64,000 nucleotides of DNA from Myroides profundi. Lineage in GTDB: Bacteria; Bacteroidota; Bacteroidia; Flavobacteriales; Flavobacteriaceae. Shown piece by piece: positions 8,333 through 18,400 of the stretch. Where the stretch lies: assembly GCF_000833025.1 (NCBI RefSeq), contig NZ_CP010817.1:2728001-2792000 (forward strand), written 5' to 3'. Made by a program: the position numbers and the translations under genes. The stretch's first letter is position 1. Every line of letters starts with the position of its first letter. The notes under the pieces were generated by a model. That model was not told the origin of the DNA and ran no database searches. It saw only the letters and a list, made by a program, of their open reading frames with translations.

Positions 8333-9796
8333 ATGAAAAAAATACCATTATTCTCTTTTCTTCTCTTAGGAATTAATTCATATGGGCAGTATATGTACCC
8401 TGTAAAAGTAGAAAACTGTAAAATAGATAGGTTCTGCCTTGACTGTGGTGATACATTAGCGGGATATGATCAAAAAGCTTTTACGAAACTTGAACAAGAG
8501 CTAAACAAAGAGTTAGATCTTAATAAGCTTACTGGAAGAATAGGATTTCAGGTTTTAGTAGCTCCTAATAAAACTGGTTGTGTTATAAGTCACACAGATG
8601 AATCAAATAGTACAGTGACAAAAAAAATAATTGAAAAACTAAACAAGTTTAAAAAGTGGACTCCTTCTATAACAGATGGTAAAATAGAACTAAAGACTTC
8701 TATAAATGTTGTCTTTGAAATTCAAAACAATACTATATCTGGTAAGATTGTTAGAGTAGATTTTACTGAATTTGAAAAAAACTATGATCAGCCCACAGCC
8801 CCTAAAATATTAAACAAAACCTACCAATACAAAAATGAAAATCTATCTAATTATACAATATCTGTTTGGGATACTAAAAACTCTTATCTGTTAGATAATG
8901 ATATCATGGGAGTTGCTGTAGACAATTCTGGATTGGTTTGGTTAATATCCAATTTTGAACTATTAACTTTTAATGGACAAGAATTTAAAGAAATTCAGTA
9001 TAATGATCCTTTTAATGATAATGAATCTGGGTATTCACAAATTTTAATTGATGCGGATAATATAGTTTGGTTATATGGTAATAAACAAATATACTCTATA
9101 CAAGAGCATAAATGGCTAAAGCACAATACTGGTCTATCCAAAGAAACATACGTTATAACAATGAGTAATAATCCTGTTTCTAAAGAAATTTTTGTCAGCT
9201 CACCTGAAGGAGTTGCTATTTATAAAAATCAAAAATGGAATTTTATAAATCAAAAAAAAGTAAAAGAACTTCCTTCAACTAATATATACCTTACACAAAG
9301 AGATTCAAATAACAGGCTTTGGATAGGTACCTCTAGTGGAAATATTATAATGGATAAGCACAATAAACCAATTCCTTCTGATTCTTTTCCCGCTATCATA
9401 AAAAAGAAAACCATTACTGATATGACTGAAGATAACCAAGGAAATCTCTTTCTATCTTTATATAATTTTGAAGCCAAAAAGGAAGAAGAAATATATATGG
9501 ATTTCATCATATATCATACAAACGGAAGCTATACTGAGTTTACTTTAGAAAATTCTGGACTTACTACTAATAAAGATTTGACAAATACCCTCTATGATAA
9601 AGAAGATGATATCTTATGGATTGCCACTTTTAATGCAGGGCTTATTAGGTATGATTTAAAGAAAGACACTTGGGAGAATTATCACAGCAAAAACTCAATG
9701 CTCCCTACCTCTAAAATTACAGATATGGCTTTTGATAAAAACTATAATCTATATTTAGCTACTGACCAAGGCCTTGTTAAATTAGAAAAAAAATAA
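8333..9796 (+). CDS. Secreted TonB-C-like / two-component-regulator propeller protein, copy 2
   Basis: 487 residues and a paralogue of the gene at 6628, with the same architecture: signal peptide ending SYGQ, TonB-C-like domain (about 45-135), then a Reg_prop-type propeller (about 160-487). The upstream 225 bp, the first roughly 440 bp of the gene and the last roughly 170 bp are almost identical to copy 1. The central propeller blades differ by many substitutions and small indels. Such identical ends around a variable centre suggest repeated gene conversion or diversifying selection on the propeller face. Function unknown. Confidence 0.72.
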   Translation: MKKIPLFSFLLLGINSYGQYMYPVKVENCKIDRFCLDCGDTLAGYDQKAFTKLEQELNKELDLNKLTGRIGFQVLVAPNKTGCVISHTDESNSTVTKKIIEKLNKFKKWTPSITDGKIELKTSINVVFEIQNNTISGKIVRVDFTEFEKNYDQPTAPKILNKTYQYKNENLSNYTISVWDTKNSYLLDNDIMGVAVDNSGLVWLISNFELLTFNGQEFKEIQYNDPFNDNESGYSQILIDADNIVWLYGNKQIYSIQEHKWLKHNTGLSKETYVITMSNNPVSKEIFVSSPEGVAIYKNQKWNFINQKKVKELPSTNIYLTQRDSNNRLWIGTSSGNIIMDKHNKPIPSDSFPAIIKKKTITDMTEDNQGNLFLSLYNFEAKKEEEIYMDFIIYHTNGSYTEFTLENSGLTTNKDLTNTLYDKEDDILWIATFNAGLIRYDLKKDTWENYHSKNSMLPTSKITDMAFDKNYNLYLATDQGLVKLEKK

Positions 9797-9989
9797 TTTT
9801 TACTAGTGATTCCATAATCACTAAAAACTTCCTAAACCTAAAAAAAACCTACTCATATAATTAATAACTCACTTATTTATAGGTAATTAATTTAAATTAT
9901 TAAATCCGAATAACACTTTTTTAAGAACAAAATAAACTTCGCTTTGATAGGTAATGTTTTGCACTCCGTGATTTTCAAGTCATGGGAAT

Positions 9990-10230
9990 TTAATCAGAGT
10001 GCTACTGTAACATTTCCATTATCAGTTTCTCCTGCTTCTACTTTTGATTCTTTTCCTTCACAAAAAACAATCTCAATATCTTGTTCAGAATTGACAAGTT
10101 TGTCAAAATTGCTTTCTTCCTATTTCAATACTTTGTAAAGCTTTTCCAATTTCTCAGTGCTTACTCAATATACCCTCCTTAACCAAAATTACCATTTGAG
10201 TCATAAATCAGTTGGCCATTTTTTATTTAC
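9990..10230 (-). pseudogene. Possible decayed coding remnant
   Basis: The minus strand gives protein-like fragments in more than one frame. One (about 10225-10180) reads KNGQLIYDSNGNFG then stop. A later one reads EESNFDKLVNSEQDIEIVF, continues with about 20 polar residues, and stops. In-frame stops and a frame change separate them. The amino-acid composition looks coding, but I cannot name a family. It may be a dead small gene; chance reading is not excluded. Confidence 0.25.
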
Positions 10231-10259
10231 TCAATCATAAGTGTAAGCTTCCCAAAATA

Positions 10260-10309
10260 TATCTCCAGATTTGATGAAGAATTTAAATTCTTCATCAAAT
10301 CTGGAGATA
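10260..10309. repeat. 50-bp perfect palindrome
   Basis: Arms of 25 bp (10260-10284 and 10285-10309) are exact reverse complements with no spacer, centred on ATTTAAAT. There is no T tract typical of a terminator. Outer HindIII-like AAGCTT half-repeats flank it. Possible cruciform, recombination scar or binding site. Confidence 0.9.
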
Positions 10310-10385
10310 ATAAGATTTTTTACCGAATTTAGAGGTGTCCTAAAATAGGAAAGCTTACATTTTTTATAATAGATTAATTAATAAT

Positions 10386-11110
10386 ATGAAACAATTAAAA
10401 ATTATCTTTTTACTTTTTTTACACTTACTACAACTTGTATTTTAGGTAGCGAGAGAGAAGTAAACATGAGTATACAAAAGTCAAATAAACTTGATTTATC
10501 TAATAAGAATCTTATAGAAATCCCAAATGATTTATCTTCCTATATTGAAGAATTAGACTTATCTCATAATAATATATCTTATATTGATGCTAAGAAACTT
10601 CCTAGTAATTTGAAAAAACTAAATTTATCATATAATAACTTCACATCTATTGATAATATTAAAGAACTTATCGAATTAAATCTTGTAGAACTTGATTTAT
10701 CTAACAATAGCATTAAAAATGAGTCAACAGCTGGGGTATTAACTTTTTTATTTAGAAGTAAAATTCAGAAGATTAACTTAAGTTATAATGAGTTAAATGG
10801 AAGTATATTTATTAATTATTCTAAAAGCAATAAAATACCTGTTTTAAAAGATTTAGATTTATCTAATAATAAGTTAAGCGTAATCACAATACATCGTCCA
10901 TTGGAGAAGCTTAAGGTAAACAATAACAATTTACTTGGTATTTATTTAGATAGTTCTCTATTAGTGTTTCTTGATATTTCTAATAATAAAGAATTAGGTA
11001 GTGTTCTAGGCATAAAAAAGCCTAAACATCAAATTATTATTGTCCATCATAATATTAAAGATAACAAAGAACTTCGGTACTCATCTGCGACTCTTAGTAC
11101 TATTAATTAA
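10386..11110 (+). pseudogene. Leucine-rich-repeat lipoprotein gene, frameshifted in a T run
   Basis: The intact downstream frame (10466-11110) encodes 214 residues with eight or so LRR units of about 22 residues (LxxLDLSxNxI pattern). It has no signal peptide. Immediately upstream, ATG at 10386 starts MKQLKIIFLLF in another frame. Adding one T to the T7 run at 10414-10420 joins the frames and gives a lipoprotein signal peptide with TTTC as lipobox, running straight into MSIQKSNK. The gene is therefore off by one base: a phase-variation state, a recent mutation or a sequencing error. LRR proteins of this kind usually mediate surface binding. Confidence 0.65.
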
Positions 11111-11489
11111 GAATATATTAGTATCAAAATCTACTTGGTTTAATCAAATAACAATCATTGCGGAATTACCTAAAAACACATCATAATGAATTTGATTCTG
11201 GCATTTTTCATCAATTAAAACAGTTACCCATTATTCAACAAAAAAAGCAATGCTTTCTCTTTAATCTGTTAAATTAAATGAGCTGATTTTGGTGTGAATT
11301 ATTTTGAAAAAAGTGTTGTGAAAAAATCACACAAATAGCTATAAACCCTTATGAATGCTAGGATGTAATTTATTGTATCGGGTACTTTTAGTTTTTATTG
11401 AAAAAATAACATTTATTACAAGATTTGATTCTATCTTAGTTTATCCAGTTGTTATAAAAGTAATAAAAGAGAGACTTAATTTAAAGAAC
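11111..11489. other. Intergenic region with gene scraps
   Basis: A 41-codon open stretch on the plus strand (11152-11277) reads QSLRNYLKTHHNEFDSGIFH and on. It looks like the carboxyl end of a lost gene, family unknown. Nothing else is recognisable before the propeller-tail relic. Confidence 0.35.
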
Positions 11490-11609
11490 GATTTTTGGGA
11501 GAATTATCACAGCAAAAATTTAACACTTCTTATCTCTAAAATTACAGATATGGTTTTTAATAAAAACTATAATATATATTTAACTAATAACAAAAGACTT
11601 ATAAATTAA
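11478..11609 (+). pseudogene. Relic of a third propeller-gene 3' end
   Basis: Reading to the stop at 11609 gives NLKNDFWENYHSKN, then ISKITDMVFNKNYNIYL. This matches the last 45 or so residues of both propeller genes (DLKKDSWENYHSKN; SKITDMAFDKNYNLYL) with scattered substitutions. No start or body of such a gene is present upstream, so it is a degenerate tail of an earlier third copy. An open frame extends back to 11355, but that part shows no clear relation. Confidence 0.75.
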
Positions 11610-11620
11610 TCATATACTCA

Positions 11621-11645
11621 AATAGCCTCCATAAAGGAGGCTATT
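11621..11645 (+). terminator. Hairpin after the propeller relic
   Basis: A 10-bp perfect stem (AATAGCCTCC with GGAGGCTATT) and loop ATAAA, followed by only a weak T tract. It lies 11 bp after the relic stop codon, so it is probably the old gene's terminator. Confidence 0.55.
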
Positions 11646-11852
11646 ATTGGGAATAATCTGTTATTTTAAATCTTACAGAGAGATTGTTGAAAAAAAAATT
11701 TTGTTGTTTTAATATATAATAAAGATTGATTTTAAAAAAACTAATTTAAACTATTACACTAGCCCCCTTTATTAAACATAATAGCTAATTAATAATTTAT
11801 TATTACAACCTAATCAAATATATAATAATTAAAAGGCTATTCACTCTAGATA

Positions 11853-12827
11853 TTAATATCTCCATAGCATTAATCCAGCTTGATATCCTGCTCCTAATGT
11901 CCACATCAAAAAGTAATCCCCTTGCTTTAATGGTTTTACTTCTTTTTGATATTGATGTAACGCTAAAAAAGGACTAGATGATCCTGAATAACCTAGCTCT
12001 TTAGAGTAAAAAGGAACCTTTTTATCTGGTAAATTATAATACTCTTTTATCTTTTTTATGTTTTTTAAAGACAATTGAGATAATAAGAATAGACTGATAT
12101 CTTCTATTGTTAATCCATTTTTTGCTAAAAAGCTCTCTATCTTATCCAGTGCAAATTCCACACTTCCACTTCCATCAAATGATGTATCCCACATTGTTAA
12201 TTCTCCTGGCATAAAACAAGAATGCCCTTTAGGAGGAAATAAAACTGTATCACAAAAACTGCTATCAGTATGATAAAGAACATCTACTAAACCTGAAGGC
12301 GTTGTATCTTTTTCTACAATAAAAGCAAATGCTGAATCAGAAAAACAGAAAGCTGTTACAGGATTTTTAGTATCTAAAATATTAGATAGTTTTTCAGAAC
12401 AAACCACCAGTGCTTTGCTTGCCGTTTTACTACTGTTTAAATAATGGGTAACTTGATCTAAAGCAACAAAAGCTCCAATGCAATTAACATTAATATCATA
12501 ACACATCGTATTATGCTTTGCCTTTAATCCATTATGTATAAAGATGGAATCACAAGGAATTTGATGCTCTGGTGTACAGGTTACAAAAGCTATAATATCT
12601 ATTTCTTCTATAGAGATACCACTTTGTTTTAAGACACCTTTTGCAGCTTCTATTCCCATAGATACTGTGGTTTCTTCTGAATTTTTTGGTACAATAAAAC
12701 GATTAGTTCTTCCTAAAGCTTCTTGAATCTTGCCCATAGAGACACCCTGTTCCTCAAATTGCTTAATTACATCCTCGTTACTCTCAATATTTGAAGGATG
12801 GTAAAAATAAGTATGTACTAATTTCAT
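11853..12827 (-). CDS. KAS III (FabH-like) ketosynthase-family protein with an altered active site
   Basis: 324 residues with the full thiolase-fold length of beta-ketoacyl-ACP synthase III. The nucleophile is kept (Cys116 in DINVNCIGAF) and the C-terminal glycine-rich GAGYQAGLMLW is present. However, the segment that normally reads HQAN is SQLS (250-253), and the usual Asn of the YGNT motif is Tyr280 in LGYSGSSSP. Thus the catalytic His and Asn of the Cys-His-Asn triad are missing. Family members with such changes often act as acyltransferases rather than decarboxylating synthases; that assignment is inference. It is monocistronic, and its upstream region shares an element with cassette 2. 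Confidence 0.78.
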   Translation of the reverse strand: MKLVHTYFYHPSNIESNEDVIKQFEEQGVSMGKIQEALGRTNRFIVPKNSEETTVSMGIEAAKGVLKQSGISIEEIDIIAFVTCTPEHQIPCDSIFIHNGLKAKHNTMCYDINVNCIGAFVALDQVTHYLNSSKTASKALVVCSEKLSNILDTKNPVTAFCFSDSAFAFIVEKDTTPSGLVDVLYHTDSSFCDTVLFPPKGHSCFMPGELTMWDTSFDGSGSVEFALDKIESFLAKNGLTIEDISLFLLSQLSLKNIKKIKEYYNLPDKKVPFYSKELGYSGSSSPFLALHQYQKEVKPLKQGDYFLMWTLGAGYQAGLMLWRY

Positions 12828-13250
12828 ATTAATATGTTTTCATTTGTTTTATAACTCGTTTTACTTTACTCAAATTATATTTATGACGAATTTCAAAACA
12901 ACTACGCTCAAACAAGTATCATTTTGTTATACACAAGAGCATTTTAACAAAAAGAACATTAATTATTAGTATTCCTAACAAAAAAGAACACCTAATAAAA
13001 CATAATAAACACAATATCATTGATTTAAAAAACAATATCAACAAACTTTTTAATTAGTACTTAATCTGTTAATGACAATAAAAAAATATTTTATATTTAA
13101 CAATTCATCCTTTTTATCTCTGTAAAAACTATTTCTTATATACTTAAATTCTACATCCAACTTATAAAGACTTCATCTTTATAAAAAACAGTATCAAAAG
13201 AACTATTCGTGTCAAAAACATTTTATTCTGTTTTTTCTTCTCTCAATTTA
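12828..13250. other. Intergenic region with a shared regulatory element
   Basis: It holds the element at 12886-12954, which recurs at 29390-29458, about 58 bp upstream of the KAS III-like ATG. The rest (12960-13250) is very AT-rich with no recognised gene. Confidence 0.6.
12886..12954 (-). promoter_or_regulatory. Shared upstream element, copy 1
   Basis: 69 bp aligning without gaps to 29390-29458, with roughly 54 matches counted by eye. Shared blocks are ACGAATTTCAAAACAA, AAGTATCA, TTTGTTAT and TTAACAAAAA. Inside it TTTTGTT and AACAAAA form an inverted repeat. It precedes the KAS III-like gene; the other copy precedes the first gene of cassette 2. Confidence 0.6.
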
Positions 13251-14183
13251 TTAAAAAAATCGTGGCGTATTAATCATACTACGCTGCTTAAATAATTCAA
13301 ATCTTAAGAAGATCTCATGCGAACCTGAGTTATAACGTTGAAGCGCAGTAGTCTCAAAGTCATAAGAATAACCTACAAATAGATTTTCATTGACCTGGAA
13401 TCCTGCCAAGGCGCTCACTGAAGCATCCCAACGATAAGCTCCTCCTAAAGTAAACTTGTCATAGAATAAAAAGTTAGCTGTCAAATCTACTTGTAATGGT
13501 GCTCCACTTACTGCCTTAACTAAAGCGGCTGGCTTAATTAATAAGTTCTCACTCACATCGAATACATACCCTCCCATTAGGTAGAAGTGCATCTTCTGAC
13601 GCATCGTCGTGATATCATTATCATCATAACGGTCTGTAGTCAAGAAGTTCGGAACTGATAACCCTACATATGCTTTATCTGAATACATATAAAGTCCTGC
13701 TCCAATATTTGGGTTAAACTTATTATTAATATTCTCTTGGCTTACAGGATCTGTAGGATTGTGGATATTAAGCTTTGTATAATCAACGCTTAATAAGTTA
13801 GCTGTTCCCTTCAAACCAAAAGCTAATTTATAATCAGCATTTAAGTCAATAGCATAAGCTAAGTCTACAGAGATATTATTCTCATCCATTGCCCCAATGC
13901 GATCATTGGTAAAGTTCACTCCTAGTCCTAACCCACTTTCTCCAAGAGGGGTAGATACAGACACATTCGCTGTCTTAGGTGCTCCATCTAGCCCTACCCA
14001 CTGAGTTCTATACATCCCAAACACGTTCAGTGTTCCACGGCTCCCTGCATAAGCTGGGTTGATCATATTAGTATTATACATATACTGGGTATACTGCGGA
14101 TCTTGCTGAGCGTAAAGTGTAGAAGTAATACCTACTGTAAGTAGGTATACTCCTATTAATATAATTCTCTTTTTCAATTTCAT
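13251..14183 (-). CDS. PorP/SprF family T9SS outer-membrane protein, cassette 1
   Basis: 310 residues when started at the second Met, which copies the start of the 25742 paralogue and leaves the same 10-bp gap to the upstream gene. An upstream in-frame ATG at 14201 would add six residues. After the signal peptide (ending LYAQ) comes the family signature QQDPQYTQYMYNTNMINPAY, then a beta-barrel. PorP/SprF proteins help secrete or anchor partner proteins carrying type-B T9SS C-terminal domains; such a partner gene lies directly upstream. It is nearly identical to the second copy except near the N-terminus and around residue 210. Confidence 0.92.
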   Translation of the reverse strand: MKLKKRIILIGVYLLTVGITSTLYAQQDPQYTQYMYNTNMINPAYAGSRGTLNVFGMYRTQWVGLDGAPKTANVSVSTPLGESGLGLGVNFTNDRIGAMDENNISVDLAYAIDLNADYKLAFGLKGTANLLSVDYTKLNIHNPTDPVSQENINNKFNPNIGAGLYMYSDKAYVGLSVPNFLTTDRYDDNDITTMRQKMHFYLMGGYVFDVSENLLIKPAALVKAVSGAPLQVDLTANFLFYDKFTLGGAYRWDASVSALAGFQVNENLFVGYSYDFETTALQRYNSGSHEIFLRFELFKQRSMINTPRFF

Positions 14184-14193
14184 AACTATCACT

Positions 14194-15462
14194 TTATTCA
14201 TTTTCTAAATGCAAATACCCTGTTTTTTTAATTCTAGTTCCTTTAAAGTCATACTCTATTACATAGAAATAAGTTCCTGATGGTAATTTCTCATTTTTGC
14301 TTATAGTAATACGTCCATCAGAGTATCCTCTAAACACATTACCTGCACTGTCATAACTCTTCGTGTCAAATACCTTCACTCCCCAACGGTTATAAATCTC
14401 AACTGTATTATTAGGAAAACGATTAATATTCTCTATAATAAAATAGTCATTCTTTCCATCTGCATTAGGTGTTACAAGATTATAAACAACAATATCTTTT
14501 TCTTCATAAGATGGAGCAGGCTTTACTTTTGCCAATGTAAAAATGCCATAATTAGTAATGCTTGTTGGTGTAGCAATTTCTTTACGCTCTATATCCACTA
14601 CTCCACCTTCATCTACCCAGAGCTGCTCCTGAACATCCCAGCGAACAATATGTAACTCTTTCTCTGGATTGGTTAATAATTCAATTGGAGTTGTATTATT
14701 ATTCCATGATAAAGTTATAATAACAGAACCACTACCTTTTTTTGCTTGATTAATTACCCAAAACTCCTTCGTGTTAATCACCTCTATGTTACCTACACGC
14801 TTTTGATGAGGATAAAGTAAATTAGAATTATTTAAAAAATACTCACTTGAATACAAATCAATTAGACTCTCCGAAGCAGAAATACTTGCATAACGATAAT
14901 ATCCATTCTTACCAATAGGAAAGGTAAAAGCCTTGTTTCCTTTTTTGTCAACTACTCCATCAACATAACTTTGATTACTTACCTGAGTATGTGTGGCATT
15001 TTCCTTAAATAATATACTTGCTTCTGCATCCACATTTACCTTTACAATGCCTTGAATAAAATTAGCTTTTCCATTAATTAAAAAATCATTTTTTAGCTCA
15101 AAAGGATACTCAGAAGAACTATTATCAAAGACAATATCAAAATATTCTGAAGGTTTAGAACCTGTCAAATTCTGTAATTGATTCCCTTTAAATAGAGCTA
15201 TTCCGGTTGTGTTACCTGTCGTATAAGTAAATAAACCATCATTGTGATAACTCTTATAAAACTGAATTTCCCCATTATTAAAAACAGAGCCTAGATTGCC
15301 ATTTTTAAAATCAAAATAAGTGCTAACCACAGTATTAGGCATTATAGATAATTGACCAATATTAACAGTAATTGATTCACTAGATTGAGCATAAATAACC
15401 TTATTAGGTACTAAAACTACTATTATGAGCAGCCCTAGTATATTCATAATATTTCTTGTCAT
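14194..15462 (-). CDS. Exported protein with T9SS type-B (gliding-associated) C-terminal domain, cassette 1
   Basis: 422 residues. A signal peptide (to about 25, VIYAQ) is followed by strand-rich modules and a typical type-B sorting domain over the last 95 or so residues. That domain has VTPNADGKNDYF, EIYNRWGVKVFD, a GYSDG turn, LPSGTYFYVIEY and a final KKTGYLHL. It is predicted to cross the outer membrane by the T9SS and pair with the PorP/SprF protein encoded next. It is paralogous to the 26685 protein; both carry NPEKELHIVRWD. It lies 21 bp after the 1074-aa gene, so they are co-transcribed. Confidence 0.88.
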   Translation of the reverse strand: MTRNIMNILGLLIIVVLVPNKVIYAQSSESITVNIGQLSIMPNTVVSTYFDFKNGNLGSVFNNGEIQFYKSYHNDGLFTYTTGNTTGIALFKGNQLQNLTGSKPSEYFDIVFDNSSSEYPFELKNDFLINGKANFIQGIVKVNVDAEASILFKENATHTQVSNQSYVDGVVDKKGNKAFTFPIGKNGYYRYASISASESLIDLYSSEYFLNNSNLLYPHQKRVGNIEVINTKEFWVINQAKKGSGSVIITLSWNNNTTPIELLTNPEKELHIVRWDVQEQLWVDEGGVVDIERKEIATPTSITNYGIFTLAKVKPAPSYEEKDIVVYNLVTPNADGKNDYFIIENINRFPNNTVEIYNRWGVKVFDTKSYDSAGNVFRGYSDGRITISKNEKLPSGTYFYVIEYDFKGTRIKKTGYLHLENE

Positions 15463-15483
15463 AGTTTTATGATTTAAGGTTAA

Positions 15484-18400
15484 TTACTCTAGTCTTGTAC
15501 GTATTAATGGATTTACAATTGTTCCACAATTTTTGACTATTACTTTTAAATATTGTGTATTACCAAAACTACACCCTTGTCTTTTGGTGTCTATCTTCAA
15601 ATAAAGATTATCTACTTTACTATACTTGCTGTAAGTCTTTTTCAACTCAAATTGCTGTTTATCTTGAGTATTATTAATCTGATAAAGTAAAGAATTGGGA
15701 ATATCATTCCAACCAATTATATCAAACTGTCCTGTATCAGGGTTAACAGTAGGGCTAAGTATTGCATAGGCAAAAGAAAGATTATATGTTGTACAAGGAT
15801 CTAGTTTTTCAATCTCTAATGGAGCTGTAATACATAGATTATTATTACCTAAATGCATAGTTAATGTTGGAAGTACAGAAACATCCCATACATAGGTCTT
15901 GACCCCTAGTAGATTAACAGAAACAACATTATCCATGCGTATTTCTATTCGATCAAAAGTTGCTCCAATTCCCTCTAGAGTGATTGCATATTTATCCTTA
16001 GCCTGATTACTGATTAATTTTAATAGATCTAGTCTAATAATTTCAAAGGCATTTGAATGTACTTCTTCTCCAATGGGTTTACTTCCCATATATCTTTGAA
16101 TAGAAAAATTACTTAACAAATTCAAATCCAACACAACCCCTCCTTCTGCACTCATAATAATCTGAACTTTATCACCAGGCCTAGCCAAATCTTTAAATTT
16201 AACTACTAACTTTTGACGATTTAAAACTGAAGCTGAAGTATTAAAAACTGCTGCTGTATCATAATTAGGGGTTCCATTCAAATTTGTATTATTTTCAATA
16301 GCGTCTACTGCGTAATAGGGATTTAACACCCCTGAAAGACTAGTGGCTACACCTATACCTGCATCTTCTACTCCATAGAGTACATCCTTAGTTGTTTTAT
16401 TTAACAATAGATGTGCTGTTGCTCCATTGATACTTATATTACTTTCACACACTTCTGAAGAACTTACCAAAATGCGCTCATCAATATAAGCACCATATAC
16501 TCTTGCTGATGTAGCTACTCCTAATAAGCCTCCATTTAAAACTCTAACACCTCCATAGTTAATCATATTTCCCATATTGTCTTTAGGAATAAAAGTATAC
16601 TCAAATACATTATCCCCTGCCAATACATTAACCAAATCTAATTCTCCTATTGAAATAAGTGGCCCTATAACAGCTCCGTTTTTATCTAATGCCTGAATAG
16701 TAGTTCCTCCTATTAACTCTAACAAACTAAACTGTTGTCCAAGCTTTATGGTTATAGGAGTCCCTGCAACTATGGGCGTATTCACTACATTATCAAATGT
16801 TAAATCTACCCATGCAGTACCTATTCCCGCTAAGTTAACTAGATTAGATATTGTTGAAAATGTTGACAAGTCTTGATCAATAGCTTTTGATTCATCTAAT
16901 ACAGCTCCAGTTAAAATACTCCCCTTAGTAACATGAGTAGCCATTTTTTGTTTATATCTATATTCACATTCTTGTTTATCATAAACATAAACAGTTATTC
17001 GCTTTACAATATCACACGTTACATTACTATCTGCAATTGCATTCTTTGAAATCGCATAATAATTATAAGTTCCTATTTTATCAAAAGAAATTGTTTGTCC
17101 AGTTACATTTGCGTTTGTTAACTCATCAAAAATTTGAACACCTGAATTATTAGGTAAATTTGATTCATACAATGCCGCATTAAAAAAGACTGATGCATCT
17201 GCTACACCATTCCCATCAGAATCTAGCTTAACACTTATAGAGGATTTTCCTTGAATCGAAAACTCTTTTTGATCCTGAACATTAAAACTAGCATATCTAT
17301 TAGGACAGTATTCAGAGGTTTGGATACCTTTTATATAATAAGTACCTAAAGGTTGCCACTTATTTGCATCTTTATCAGCTTGTGTTTTAAAGAGAATCTC
17401 TTTTTGTTGTTGATTTACAATAACATATTCATTATTCTCATTATAATCTGGTATCAAATGAGTTAGATCAAATTTTCGTTGGCGAATCCCAGCGATTACA
17501 AACTCTTTAGAACACATTTTAACAGTCTTAGCAACAGCATCGACCAAGGCAACATCATAAATCTGTAAATCACCATTTATAGTTAATACTCCTACCGAAA
17601 TAGGTTTTTTAACTTTGATAGAAATCTTATCATACTTTACTAAATTGCCATTTGCATCCTTTCCTGGAGAGGCTAAAAAACTAAATGGTGTATTTCCTCC
17701 TGCATTTATAATTCCTAATACATCTGCCTTTAAAACATTCTGATTTACCTTAACTGTACTCACTACTGTATTATTACTATAGAAGAGGACCTCTACTCCT
17801 GAGGCAACATTTGCTTTTAAAAGACCGGAAGGTAATTGCATTTTAATACGTACTACTTTTTTATTTGTTTCTTCTGGAAGATAAAAGAACTGTTCAATTT
17901 GACTATCTATACCTAAATTTAATAAATTCGAACTACCTACACTAGCAAAGGATGCAAGATCATTATCAATTGCATTTTGCTCATTTTTAATAGGTCTACT
18001 TTCTCCTAGTAATGTTAAAACATCATTACTAGACTTATAATTAGTGAGTATTTCAGGACAAGAAGGCAAAACAGAATAATAAAATGAATCATAAATATTA
18101 ACAAAATGAGATCCTAGTATACCAGCTGTTTTATCTTGAATAGCAATACGATCAAAGCTTGCTCCTGCAGTTACTCTAGCATAATAATTACCATATGCAT
18201 CTTTTACAAAACGAACTTTAGCCTCATCACTCTCTTTATAATTGTGTAAACCTACTGCAAAGACAACATTATTACCTTGACTTACAGTAAAAGTTGTTTC
18301 GTGTATTCCTCCTAGTAATAACCCTTGTAAAACCTTTGTAAGAAAATTTCCTACATATCCACCTAACAAGTAGTTTAGAGACTCACTTTCAGAACTAGTT

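Larger units (their letters stand above)
9797..10385. other. Decayed intergenic region with a long palindrome
   Basis: No intact gene was seen. The minus strand between about 10230 and 9990 has stretches that read as protein (KNGQLIYDSNGNFG; then SNFDKLVNSEQDIEIVF and on) but is broken by stops and frame changes, so it looks like a dead gene. A 9-bp inverted pair TGTAAGCTT/AAGCTTACA (10242-10250 and 10351-10359) encloses the 50-bp palindrome at 10260-10309. Confidence 0.45.

Noticed and set aside
9944-10138. 64-codon plus-strand open frame
   Set aside because: Poor codon pattern. The opposite strand reads more like decayed coding sequence, so this is a shadow.
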